A stretch of 64,000 bases of DNA from Brugia malayi (lineage: Eukaryota; Nematoda; Chromadorea; Rhabditida; Onchocercidae): NCBI RefSeq assembly GCF_000002995.4, contig NW_025062479.1:14370221-14434220 (forward strand), read 5' to 3'. Under the pieces are notes generated by a model, which saw only the letters and a program-made list of their open reading frames with translations, did not search any database and had not been told where the DNA came from. Both the position numbers and the translations under genes were made by a program. The number at the start of each line of letters is the position of its first letter. The stretch's first letter is position 1. Shown piece after piece: positions 1-13,412 of this stretch.

Positions 1-257
1 TAAATAACGTTGAATAGTTTACGGCATATAAATTAAACAGTAAGATAAATAAATGACGGTTGATTATTCAAAGTTAGATAAATAAATGACATTGAATACT
101 TTGAACATTTAACAACAACAGTAACAATAATAATAACTGAAACTAAAGTACTTAATGCAAATAATAGAAAATTAAATTTGAAAAAGTTTGTATGCCAAAA
201 ATTTTATCATAGTGATTTTAAAAGTATTAAATTATTTATTTCTAAAATTCGACAAAC

Positions 258-3200
258 TTATTTCAAGGTATGGTTCACGATTTCGTTGTGTAAGTTGTGG
301 CCATGCGACACTATGAAAACGTTCCGCAATCGGTGTCATAGCTTGTAATTGCACTGGCTTAGTTGGATCACTTTAAATGCAAATTATGATTATTCAATTA
401 ATCATTCACTTTATTATTGTTCTTTCATATTTTTTGCGTTGTTGTTGGACGGAAGTATTTAAATTAAATAAAATCTTTAAGACTTATTTTTTTTTTTTTT
501 AACTAATAAAAGTTAATTACAAAAAAGGGAATAAAAATGAAATAGCAAAAAAAAAAGAATTATCCCTTAATATTTAGTCTAGAAAAAATATTATCTTGTT
601 TTTTTTCGGAAATCATTTTGGTAGATTACTAAAAATTGTGAATTATTACAAATTTTGGATTAAGGTAGAAATTACTAATTTATTTTCTATTATTTTTCAA
701 ATTAATTTTTTCCGTTTTTTTAATGTTAAATAAAATGTACCCGGATTTAACAAAATTTGAAATATAATGCATCATAATACGTGAGATCATTTGGTCTTCA
801 ACTGTGAAGCCGGAATAAAGCTAAAACCAAATTTGAAAAATTAAATAATGAATAATTTTATAAATCATAAAGATTAAAAATTGTTTGCAAAAATCTTCAT
901 ATGAGATTAAAATATGTTATAACGAATTTAGAAAGGAAAAGGGAGAAAAAAAATAAAACAAATTCGATAAAAATTAAGAAAGGATTTTTTGCATTTTTTT
1001 GTTTTCTTTTTCCAGTTTAAAATTTAGCCTAAAAAATTTTTCATACATTTTTCACTTAAATTTTTAAGCAAAAATTATAGCAAATTTAAAAATTACATCA
1101 TCATCCTTATTAAGCGGATATCCAAAAATGTAAGGTATATGATCACCGGAAATTGAACCTCGAATACCACTTGCAATTGTTTCCTCTGTTCTACTCTTTG
1201 ATTCATGAGCAAATAAAAACCTAAATAGAAAATAATTTTAAATTTCAAAATTATTATTAATTAATTTGTAACAAGTCATATTTTTAGCTATTTAATACTC
1301 ATGCAGTTTACACTCATAACAAACCATTCTATAACAGTAATTTATCATTATATTTTAATTGAATTATTTAATAAGTTAAATTTGTGGCTTAATTAGTTGA
1401 AATAATAAATAATAAAATAACAAACAAAAAGGAATTTCATACTTACATAAAAGTATTTGATGCCTCCCTGTCATCATCAATGGAATGTAATCGAGCTGTT
1501 TCGATTAGTGGCGCAATAAACAAAACATCACTTAGCGCCTCAAGAACACCATTACGAATTGTTTTTGGATGATCCTTAAAATTTAACATTTCCAATACAT
1601 TTTGCTCAATCGTAATAGCAATAATAATAAATATTTCAATTTATTACAAAAATATTTCATATTCCTGGATAAACGGAAAAAACGACATTGATAGTTCTGA
1701 TTGATAGTCTACGTCAAATTAATTAAATTCTACTATAGTTTACAATTTACTGATAAGGTTGACAAATTTAAAAAAAAAAAATTTTTTTATTTCTAAAAAG
1801 CAAACAAACGAAAAGTTTTGTTCAAAAATAAATTCTCATATTCATCAAAAAAACAAAAAAAAAACAAAATCTTAAAATTTAAAAAATTAAAATAGAAAAA
1901 AAACAAAAAATTCAAATTGTTAAATTTTTTTTTACCTTTGGATTATCCCAATCTGTATATTCATTAATAAGTGCTGCTAAAATTTCTTTACGATGGAAAT
2001 CATAAAGATTCCTTATAAGTGTTCTGAAAAAAAGGAAGAAATTTCTTTTTTAATAATTTTGCTCTTTCCTGCCTTTTTTTCAAATAATTTTTAATATATT
2101 CTCAAATAATTTTGCTTTTATCAGCTTTTTTTAAAATAATTTTTAATACATTTTATAAATTGAAGAAAATAAATATTTTAAACAAACCGAAAAATTTTAT
2201 CACGTTTCTCCTTATCAATACCCAAACGTATATCATCATTTGGAAGTAGATAATGAGCTGGATTATTCGTCATCCCAACTAATAAATCAACATTGCGAAA
2301 TAATGATCCATATTGTGTACCAAATAATGCTTCTGGTTTATTTGGTACAACCTAAAATTTTCACTTTTTTTATGGAAATAATCAAATTATTTAAACAATT
2401 CTCTTTTTTTAAAGTAATAACTTTTTCAACAATAATTTATTTATAAATAACCTATTAATCAGTTATTTATTAAGAGACCAGTAATTTGCTTAGAAATTAA
2501 CCTATTAACCAGTAATTTATTTATAAATTACTTACTAATCAGTAACATATTTCTAAATAACCTGTCCGTCAATAATTGGAGCAAAACGAGACAGAAATGT
2601 TGGCGTGGAAATTTTCCGCGCTGCACGTGTAATATTTTGTGGTGAATGATCTTGCATGCAACGTACAATACTTTCGGCGCTTCTCTGATTATGTGTTAAA
2701 CGTTTTTTCTTGTCCACTTTTTCGATGCACTACAGTTAAATAATTTGAATTTAATTGGTTTAAATAATGTATTATATGTATTACATTTATTATGTAAAAA
2801 TTTAATTTATTTCCAAAATGAAATTGTTGATGGGATAAATTAAAACCAATGCTAATTATTTTTTAGTTTTAACAAATTAATTATAAATTTGTTAAATTCA
2901 AAAACCAATTCTTTACCTGTATTAATTTACAAAATGAATTAATTTACAAAATTCATTTTCATTTTGATTACATTAAATAAAACAAATCAACATTTGAAAT
3001 AAAATTATCAAAATTTCCTTCAATTAATTTCATTAAAATCTTTCATCCAAATTATTTGGAATTAAATAATTTAAACAATTATAATGAATGAAATTTGCTT
3101 TAATTTACTTAAAGAAATTAAAAAATTTTTTTTTCACAACAATCTTGCTACTGTTCAATTAATTAAATTAAAAAATTATCATAATTTTGCTACCTTTAAA

Positions 3201-6200
3201 TGTTCAGCAAGTTGAAGAAATATCGGCTGAGGATTTTTACTCATTGCCCATGGTGCAAGAGCAGAACCATCTAGCAGAATTGCCCTCCGAAACATTCGAT
3301 TATTTGGCTGAGTTATTGGTGATGCCATTAATAAGGAAACCTAAAAATTCATGAAGTATTAGTTATAAAAAGTTTTTACAAAAAAAAACAAAAAAAGTAA
3401 TATTTAAACGAGACATTTAAACGTTTACAAAATTTTTGTTATTTTTATTTCTTGTTTAAAAAAAAAAAGAAAGAATTATTAGTAATTGACTAACCAATGA
3501 TGCACCAGAACCCCAGCCAAGAAGTGTGATTAAATTTGGATCACCACCAAAAGCTGGCAAAATATTTGTAAGCATCTTTAAAGCTGCTACCAAATCTGAT
3601 AAACCTGAATTACCCGAACAACTGGATGATTCACATCGACCCAAAAATCCTAAATTTAAAATTAAATTATCTATTAATAAACAAAAACAAAAGAGTAAAA
3701 CTGTTAACGATTATTTTTAGCAAATTCTGAAACAGTTTCAAATAGTAACATTTATTTTTATATTTAAAATATTTTATAAAATTAATTTTTCACCAAAAAC
3801 ACCAAGGCGATAATTTAGTGTGATAACGATAATTTGACCATATGATGCAAGTATGGTACCATTGTAGGGGTTACCACTATTCCAACCATATTCATCACCG
3901 TGTACTACCACAAGAACGGGCAGCTGTTTTCGGTTTGAATCGGTATGGAAAGCTAAATTTATTTATTTGTTTTTTGGTATCTTTTCTTAAATTAATAAAA
4001 TTAATCCTAAATTTTTTTATATTGCAAGAAATATAATATTGTCATTTCAAAATGAAAATTGTAATTTTATTTTACATTTAATTAAACCAATAAAAATTTC
4101 AATCAATCAAAATAAAATTTTCTCTAATAGTATTAAATTTTGAAGTATTTTTTTAATATTTCAAAAATTTTAACAGCAACACACAAATTCTTTCAGGTAC
4201 ATATAAATTCATATGTAGGCAATCCTCAGACTGTGGTTTAAGTTTTGGCAATAATTTATGCATATGATCGTAATGTTGCGCTGATGTCATCTTGAGCGCT
4301 CTGAAAAAGAACAAAGATTTTTGCAAAATATTTGTAATTTATTTTTTGTAAACATAAAAAATTATTTAATGCGATAAAAATAAGCCACTAAAATATGTTT
4401 ATTTTGTAATTGTGAACAAATGCATTTCTAGAATGCCAAATTTTTTCGATTTGAATTAAATAAAATTATGAATTTTAAATAATTTAAAAAAAAAAATAGT
4501 GAAATTCTATATAGATGTTAAGTTAGTGTATAAAAGTGTAAATGATAATCGATATATCTTAAATTGTCTATAAAGCAAAAGATGAAATTAAAAAAGAAAA
4601 GCAAAGACTAAAAAAAAAATTTCTCACTTTGTTTCTGCAAGCTCCGGAATACCGGATTGTATGCAAACAGAAGATAAACTGTACGCGTCTTTGGGCATAT
4701 GAGTCCATTTTGCTGCTGATATAGCCATATTGAAACGATACTATTAAATGATTTAAATATTTAATTTATTTCAAGCACTTCAATTCGTTTTATTCAAAAT
4801 AATTAGTAATTATGATGCAAAAGACACTGCATTTCTTCTTCTTCAAAAAGTAAGCATTTGCAAAGATTTAATTTTCAAAATTTAAATTAAGACACCTGTC
4901 CGGAAGGTGCAACACCATATGGTACTCCAAGATATTGTGCCACCGGTGGTAAATCACCTGCATTTGGACTTACCATTTCACCTCGTATGACACCAAATGT
5001 TGTAGTAACTGTTCGAATTCCAGAATGACATCTAGAAATAAAAGGCAAATTTGTATTAAGGCCTAACTTTTATTGAAATTTTAATTTCAATTATAATATA
5101 TTCATCCAAATAAGTGTTTCTTTTTTCTTTTTTTCTTTAAACTAAAATTATTTATTTTTTCATTTTCTTTTTTCTATTATTTATATATTTTAACTAAATA
5201 TTATCATTTTACAAGTTATCAGTAATAATGTTTACTATTGATACTTAATAAAAGATTGATTTAATTACATACTTTCAATTCATTATTGATATATGAGAAT
5301 TATTAACGAGTATTTTAGTTAAGTATTATCATTTTATAAGCTTAAATCACACTGATAATCTTGTGCCAGATTTTCTTGATTATCATCAACAGCGATATTT
5401 GTTATCATTACTTGATGAATTTGAAGATTAAATAGATCTGTACTATTACTAATTAATAACTTATTGCATCTAAATAGGGCAAAGATTTAGAAAAGAAAAG
5501 AAGAAATAAAATTTCAATAAAAAAAAAAACGTTTTTTTTTTTTTTTTTTTTGCATATTTAAATGTCTCGAAAATTTTTTTTTAACTTCTAATTATTATCA
5601 GTGAAATAAAGTAACAAATAAAATTACTCGTTTATGTTCACCAACAGATCTTTCGATCTTTTTCGTTTTTATTTCCTTTTCTATTTTCTATTCCAAATTT
5701 TTTCATTTCAGATTTATTTCATTCTTCAAAACAATTATTTAATAATAATTTATTAAAAATACGCTAATAAGTTGTGAATTTTACTAATAATTAATTTATA
5801 AAAATAAGCTAATTTAGAGAATCTTCTATTTCTTTCATTCTAATTCAAATTTATTTCATTCTTTAAAACATATATTTGATAATAATTTATTAAAAATATT
5901 TGTGGAAAATCATTTAAATACCTTTTTTATACACTTTACTTCTTATTCTCTTAATTACTGTAATGAAATAATTTCTTTTATATAGTTTAAAGAAATTTAA
6001 AAAAAAATCATCTTAACGAATGCTTCGATGCTAATTGTTTGCTACAAATGTTAATTAATGATTTATATGTCTAATAAATTATGCAAATGTTATTTGGAAA
6101 TGCAAATAAACAATCATATCCTTTTTTTTTAACTTTTTCTCTTTTTTCCATTTGCATTGACTTTTTCTTCACTAAAAAATTTATTGTTTCTTTAAATAAT

Positions 6201-7709
6201 GCAAAAAAAATTTATCAAAGTAAAATTCTAAATTTAAACTACTAAAGCAAAAAGATAAAAATGAAGTTATATTTAACAATAAACAAAAAAAATATACAAA
6301 CTAAAGCTAAAAAATATATAACTTTGTAAAAAAAAACAAAAAACAATTTAATAGAAATAACAAATAATAAGGAAATAAACCTAAAATTTATGTCAAAAAT
6401 AGCAAATATTGAAAAGTGATATTGACATGCAAAGTTAAAGATATACTATTCATTAAAAATGTAAATCAATGCAAAGGATATAAAACTATTCCTTAAAAAT
6501 AACTATAAAACCATTAATAGTCAAATTAAAAAAAAGTTCGGATGCCCAATTAAGAAAAATTAGTAATAAAAAACAAAAAACAAGCCAACACTACTAACTC
6601 AAAGTCTAAACAAAAGAAAAATCAATTCACAAATTCAATATTAAAAAGAAAATAGATTAAATACTCAAACAACTAAAACCAAGAAGTAAAAACTTGAAAA
6701 AATCAATACTCACAAATAAAGCTAAAAATTTGATGAAAAGAAATAAAAGATACATAGTTGTTGATGAAAATAGAATTAGATAAGAAATATTTGAAATAAG
6801 AAAAAAACAATGGTATAAAACAAATTCTGTACCAAATAAATTTTATGTTAAGTTTGATGAATGATTTATTTTAGTGGAAAAAAAAAGGTTGAAAACTATT
6901 TCTAATAATTTAGTTTATATTTTTTTGCAAAAAATTTTTCAACGATTGCATAGACAAAAAAAGAAATATTATTTAAAAATAAAATTTCACAAAAACTGAA
7001 GAAATAAAAATAGACAAATATTATTGTTGATTATAATTTACTATACTTTTGCAAAAATTTTTGTATCTAAGGTGAAAAAAAAAAAACTCAAAAGTAAACT
7101 CTAAATTCCAATTTACTCTAATCTTTGGGTAATTAATATTTGTTTTTAAGATATTTATTCTTTTCGCATTTAAGATAAATATTTTAATAATTTAAAAGAA
7201 AATATTAAAAAAAGAAAAAAATTTACTTTTAACATAATATAAAATTTAAGTTATTTTTTGGGATATAAATAAACATGGTGAAAGCTTTAAATTAATTAAT
7301 AATTTGGTCTTTAACTAACTTAGAAAATAATTTCGCTTAAATAATTTTTACTTTTTTGCTTGTAACCTTCGGGTACAAAAAAAACTTTGTCACAGTAATG
7401 GAACTTAATCAATTTTTAGCTGATCTGTCACAATCGATCAATATCAAATGGTTCGATCATTGTTACAAGAAATAAGCAATGTTATTAATTAATGAGGTTG
7501 AACTTAACTTAATTTGATAAACTTATCAAATTATATCAGTCCTATTGAACGAATAATCAGTGATACTTATGAAATCATTATCGGCATAACTAAATATTTA
7601 TATCTTACTAATTTTAGTAATAAAATGATGAAACATACCTGATATGCTTTGATTTTTGTAAAATTGCAATAATAAAGAGGTAAGCAGTTAATATATCCAT
7701 GGAATGCAT
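258..7709 (-). CDS. nlg-1: neuroligin (cholinesterase-like synaptic adhesion protein), 3' end outside window
   Basis: Neuroligins are postsynaptic single-pass adhesion proteins with an inactive carboxylesterase ectodomain that binds neurexin. Fourteen exons join with matching phases: 7700-7639, 5031-4896, 4740-4628, 4300-4185, 3952-3794, 3649-3495, 3340-3194, 2729-2562, 2351-2188, 2023-1936, 1604-1447, 1220-1097, 820-741, 370-258, giving about 594 residues. Exon 1 encodes a signal peptide ([15 protein letters not shown]); an in-frame upstream ATG at 7709 directly follows a stop. Family signatures are [43 protein letters not shown] and [11 protein letters not shown]. The nucleophile motif reads GWGSG, so the esterase serine is replaced by glycine, as expected of a neuroligin. 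The membrane segment and PDZ-binding tail are not seen; either the last exon splices on at 257 or the frame stops at 232-234. Intron 1 (5032-7638) is 2.6 kb of AT-rich sequence. Confidence 0.9.
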
Positions 7710-7980
7710 TTAGATGTTCTATGGATTAAATTAATCGAATAAGTGAATTGAATATGAAAGGTGAAATTTCCATTATCGTTTTTTTTCTTGTTACCTTAAA
7801 ATTATTTATCGTTCAATAAAAACAATCAATAGTTATCAATCAATACTTATCAATCATTTTTGTGTTTATTACTATCATTACTATTTTATGTGATATTAAA
7901 TAAGAAAAAAAAAAATCAAGAAATAAAACCATTGAAGTGATATTCTAATCATTAATTTTTTTTTATTCTAATATCATTTA

Positions 7981-8060
7981 AGCCAAAATTTTTACTCGCA
8001 TTAAAATATATTAAAATTAAAGCCAAATTTTTCACTAATATTAAGATGCATCAAATTTTA
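7981..8060. repeat. 40-bp tandem units, left block
   Basis: Two units beginning AGCCAAA..TTTTTAC/CAC.. followed by ATTAA(A/G)AT start at 7981 and 8021, a period of exactly 40. The same unit recurs in a second block at 8392-8455, 412 bp away. Confidence 0.75.
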
Positions 8061-8329
8061 TTCCATTTATAAAAAATTTTTATGAAAAATATTATGTTAG
8101 ATTTGGGTCATATAAAACGCAAATTTTTACGGTGACAAAAATTTGGAATTTAAATAATTTAAATTGTTGAAATGTGCATTATTATCATTAGCATTTTCAT
8201 ACCTAATCTAATGTTAATACAAAAAAGAAAGGAAAAATTACATTTCAAAATCATATTCATTTACATTACGAATATTTAAATTATCAATATTTCTTGTTAG
8301 CTGATACTTGGTAAGTAAATGTATTATAT

Positions 8330-8374
8330 ATCAGTATTTATAATCAATTTTACAAATTGATTATAAATACTGAT
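8330..8374. repeat. perfect palindrome, 21-bp arms
   Basis: Left arm 8330-8350 starts ATCAGTATTTATAATC; the right arm 8354-8374 is its exact reverse complement; the loop is TAC at 8351-8353. It lies between the two 40-bp repeat blocks. It could extrude as a cruciform or fold as an RNA hairpin. Confidence 0.9.
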
Positions 8375-8391
8375 GTACTAATGTTGAAATT

Positions 8392-8455
8392 AGGCCAAAT
8401 TTTTCACTGACATTAAATTATATTGAAATTTAAGCCAAAATTTTCATCAATATCG
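8392..8455. repeat. 40-bp tandem units, right block
   Basis: Two further units (GGCCAAATTTTTCACTGAC.. at 8393 and AGCCAAAATTTTCATC.. at 8433) with the same 40-bp period as the block at 7981-8060, in the same orientation. Confidence 0.7.
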
Positions 8456-11209
8456 TCTTTTTTTTAACTTTTTACAATTTAAATTAATCAAGAGATAATC
8501 AATGCTATTTAGATAAACAAAATGATTTATTCAAAACATATCAAAATATTTTAACTTAGTCATTTGCAAAACTAATATTCACCAACTTGTTGTAATTTTA
8601 CGAGCATTTGTTATTGAAACTTTCTATTGCGATAGCATTTCAATAATAACAATAATAATTGCAATTAACTTGACCTGTAATATTATTACTAAAAATATTG
8701 CAAAGATAATGAATTGATATAATATAATTTACTTCAAAATGGTCCGTTTAGATATTTTATAAGCAGTCAATAAATTGTCATCTGGAATATTTGCGCCTTC
8801 TTTTACAAAACATGTGCATCAAAATGTGTCATTGTTTAACAAAAAAAAAAATCTCTAAAAAATGTCAGAAAGAGTTTTCGTTTCTTTTTTTTTTTGTTTC
8901 CTTTCTTTTTCTTTGCCTTTTTTTTTTTTTTTTTTTGTTACCTAATTTACTAGATTTCATGGATTTTACCCATTCGAAATTTCAGGTACCAATGATTGTT
9001 ACCAATTAGAATTATTATAATAATATTTTTTAAAAAATCATTTTGCGCCATAAACTAAACATTTTATGGTTCACTTAATCATAGATCTGTTAAAGAAAAG
9101 AAAAAGTTAAGGAATTAATAACAAACAGTTAATAATTAATATATTTAAGTAATAAATCTTTTCAATCTTTACTCAAATTGTAAATATTTTTGTAAGTGCA
9201 AAAATACAAATACGTTAAAATTTTCAATAAATTTATCTTAATAAATAGAAAATCTAATAAAAACAGAAAATAATTTCAATAAGATTTAATAAATAAATTT
9301 TAGTTAATTAATAAAATTCAGCAAATAAATAAATTTACGTACGTTATTAATTTTAAAAGTATTTTTCCATACCAATTTAAACGTTATAATTATAAATGAT
9401 AAAAAAATAGCAAAAAATAGTTTCTTGATACTTCTAAAATATGATTTCTTTTTTCATACACAACATTTATATTTTTAAAAAAAAGGAAAGAAAAAAATAA
9501 ATTGCAATTAGTTAGCAATAGATGAACAAAATAAAAAAAAAAAAAAAAGGAATTTTTAGAAACATAATATATTAGTTTGACGTGTATTCATCAATTTGCA
9601 TCTATCATTTATCTGTTAATTAATTTTCCATAAATAAATTAGTAAATTTTAATCTAATTTTATACATTTAGAATAATTTAATTAATATAATCAATATTTA
9701 TAAACATACATTCATCATAGCTATCATATAAATGATAACATTTTCAAAATCAACATTTTATATATTTCTTAAAGAAATTGAAAGGAAAAAAAAATAGCAA
9801 AAAAAAAGGCGTAGTCTTAAAACAAATCTAAAAGGAATGCAAAAAAATCAATAAGTAGTTCAGTCTTTTCTTTTTTAATAAGCAAAAATAAAAAGGAAAG
9901 AAAGTTTAAATTAATGGAATAAAATTAAGCTTTATCCAGAATCAATAAAATATTTTTGGTTGATAAATGATTAAAAAAATAAAAGAAGAAAAATGAAATG
10001 AATGAATTGAAATAATTTTTGCATCAATATTGAAACAGAGAAAAAAAAGATTGGATCTTCTTTTAAAAAAAATTTTTTTTAAATACTTTTACAATAAAAA
10101 TATTTAAGAAAATAATAGTTTTTTTTTTTTTTTGAAATTTAAAAAAGAAAAATAATAATGAAATTTTTTACGGAATAATAGTTTATAAAGGAAAGTGTAT
10201 TTGTTTGTTATTTTTTTTCATTTTTTAATTTCTTAAGATTAAGATTAAAAGTAAAGAGTGATGAAAATTCCCATATATGAGAAATGCTATATTCATCAAT
10301 TTGAACCATTTGAAGTGACAGCTCCTCAGTGAATGTAAAAGATGAAATAAAAGCTATGAACTAGTAAATGACTAACTAACTTAGCTTAACTTAACTTACA
10401 CATTTACGATTAGATGAGAATAAAAGCCCTAAATGTAAGTGTTAATGCATAAATGTATGCCAATTTATTTATATTCATATATGCATAACTTATGTATTTT
10501 AAAAATTTTAATAAATTATATAATATAATGTAATCTAATAGTAAAATTTTTTGAAATGAAAAATATCAACAAAAAGAATAATTTTTTCAAATTTTAAAAA
10601 ATAAAAGAAAAGAGAACAGGATAAAAAAAATGGAATTAAATGAGTCATAAATTTTCATTTTAACTCATTATTTTTAAACATAATTATTATTTAACCATAA
10701 AATTTGCTACTAAATTTAAACTTCACTAATAAATATTGATGAATTTACTGGTGAAATTTGCATTGATAAGTAGAATAGAGTAACTTTGAATTAAAATGAT
10801 AATAAATAATAATAATATGAATAAACGTGAACTATTTTCAAAAAATAAATAGCTAATTTACAGCTGGTATCATTAATCAAATTAGTTAATACAATCATAG
10901 TGATAATTACTAATCATCAAATGTTGAGTGAATATGCTAGCAATGAGTTGCAAAAATTGAAGTACAGATAGAGTTGAATGTTAGTTTAAAACTAGTTCGC
11001 TGAGTAATCTCTAAGTAACGATGTTATCATTGAAAAAAAATGAAAAAATTAGTGGTTTGATGCAATCACAAAATGTTTTTATAAATAACTCCACAATAGC
11101 TTTTTCCTTTTAATGAGTTGTTTATAATTAAAATTTAAGACATATTTCTCATGAAATAATTAATAGCTAATAAATTTGTGGAAAAAAAAATCACTGTTAT
11201 ATAATATCA

Positions 11210-11725
11210 TGTAAACACAATTAATCATTATAAATATTACGTCACATAACTAATTACTGTCATATAATACTGAAATATCATATAAATGATTGTTATTATG
11301 TAATATTATCGTAAGATCATACAACTATTCGCAATCATTGCAACATCTTATCACAAGTGAGTTCTCATTTAAAACAATTGTCAAGCAACTAATCGCCATC
11401 ACATAAACCAATCGTTATAACAAATATCATGGTGAACTATTAATCGTTATCACAAATACCATGTCGCATTACCAGTTATTATCATACAATATCATCGTAA
11501 AATATTATATCTCACAACTAATCCTTATCACGGTGCACTACCAATTATTATCATGCAATATTATGTCACATAACTAATCATTATAAGTATACAAATGATT
11601 ATTGCAATATTATCATACAATATCACATTACACAATTAATCATTATCATAAATATGACACCAGTGCTCATTATTATACAATATATTATATCACACAACTA
11701 ATCACTATCATTCATTTTTAACGAT
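11210..11725. repeat. degenerate minisatellite-like tract
   Basis: Variants of CACA(T)AACTAATCATTATCA followed by AT-rich spacer recur at about 11216, 11244, 11388, 11431, 11512, 11566, 11630 and 11691, most often 54-81 bp apart. Interleaved CATACAATAT motifs recur too. No coding frame runs through it. Confidence 0.55.
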
Positions 11726-12367
11726 ATAAAAATACAGTATTTATTATACATAGACATAATTGAGAATAAAGTGTGATAAAGTTAGAAGAGAAAAAGAATT
11801 TTTAATGAAAAAAAAAATTAATCTAATTGTTTGCTTATAAAATAGGATAACTTATATAGAAAAAGTGAGAAAAAGTAAACTAATGAGAGTAAAACAAATG
11901 AAATGAAACAAAAAAAAAAAAAAGAAAGAAAAAGAAAAAAAGAAGGAAAAGACGAACAAAAGAAAGCAAAATCAATTAGAAGAACAAATTTGAAAAAAAA
12001 AAAGAAATAGAAAATAATAAAAAAGTTATTTAATGATGAAAAAAAGTAAAAATATTTAAATGAATGAAATTTTTACAACTTTTTTTTTTTCATTTCCATT
12101 ATTTCTCTTTCACTTTTTTTCATTTATTCTTTTAAATTTACTAACTAAATTTGCAAAGTATTTACAAAAACTTAGCTTACTACATTCATTTCAATAAACT
12201 AAATGAAACTAATTTTATGCCTTCAACTATTTCTTTCTTTCTTTTCTATCTTCCTTACTTCATCCATCTCTCATCTTTTCCTCCCACTCATCCACACTTC
12301 CTCTTCTTCCTTTTTCTTCTAATCTTCTCATATCTCTTGCAATTTTTTTCCATCATTTTAAATGCAG

Positions 12368-12682
12368 GAAGAAATCAATTGTTATGAGATGTATCATTTT
12401 TTTCTTCACGTGTATATCTTTGCAAAGCGGAGTAATATAAAATCGATCAAAACGCAACAACTAACACGTACGCTTGCTAAATTATATCTGTTTTCAACCG
12501 TAATATATTCTGAATTACTATAATATGTATTACTATGTTACTTTTAAATTCTATTAGAAGAAGCAATTCGCGGATATGACGCAAACTCGAGATTAACTTT
12601 ACAAAAACGATTCAAATCAACATTTTTACTAATTATAGCATTGTCTGAGATCAACAATTCTCATAACCTATCTAATATATGA
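12368..12682 (+). CDS. weak candidate: two-exon small protein, unrecognised
   Basis: I do not recognise this product. A pyrimidine-rich tract and acceptor ending at 12367 precede an open frame; exon A 12368-12467 can splice (CAC|GTACGC, phase 1) to exon B 12558-12682 after the acceptor TTCTATTAG. The joined frame has 74 codons, 67 from the ATG at 12389, and ends in TGA. Exon B reads EAIRGYDANSRLTLQKRFKS and is less AT-rich than its surroundings. Against it: exon B is also open on the other strand, no domain is visible, and both exons are short. It could equally be a non-coding transcript or chance. Confidence 0.2.
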
Positions 12683-13227
12683 AAAAGTTAAAAAGTAAAA
12701 AATAAATTTTCTAGAAATTATTTTTTTTTAATTTCTAGAAATTATATATTTCATTAAGACAATACATTTGATAATAAATCAACTTTTGGCCTTCCAATAA
12801 GTCATCAGTAATAGTGTTTATACTTCAGTTTTCCAACTATCTCGAATCTTTCAGGAAAAAAAAAATGCTTCGTTATGTCGTATCTTCACAAATAATCAAA
12901 TTGCTATTCAGTTTTATTCAGTTATAATTTAGCACAAAATAATTGAATATCAAATTTAAGAATTAAAATTAAATTATATTGCTAATCTAAACATCTTAGT
13001 GTTCACATCATATTTAAAATTATCCTAATTTTGCAATTTCATTAGTTTCGTTTAATATGTCCTAAAATGATAAACAATTCGAAATGATTTCTTTCTAAAA
13101 TAGATTCGAAATTTGAAATTACAACTAACAATTGTCATTCTTGACAATAGATGTTATTACCAATATAGTATATGTCAAATATATTTTCTCAATAATATTT
13201 CCTTATCATTACTTACCAAAGATAAAT

Positions 13228-13412
13228 AACAACTGCAGCAACAGCAATAATAATAACAGTAATAACAGCAACATCAACAATAACGATGACAACAATAACA
13301 GCAATAGCAATGACGACAAGAACAGCAATAACAATAACAAAAACAACAATAACAATGACAATAACAACAACAACAACATCCCTGCAATATCAGTAGTAAT
13401 AGTAATAATAAT
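13228..13412. repeat. imperfect AAC/AAT/CAG-type trinucleotide tract
   Basis: Nearly 190 bp of imperfect three-base units (AACAACAGCAATAAT..). In one frame it would encode polyasparagine, but there is no flanking domain or splice structure, so it is read as a microsatellite. Confidence 0.8.

Noticed and set aside
10261..10332. 23-codon frame MKIPIYEKCYIHQFEPFEV
   Set aside because: Too short to distinguish from chance in a 15 kb gene-free stretch.
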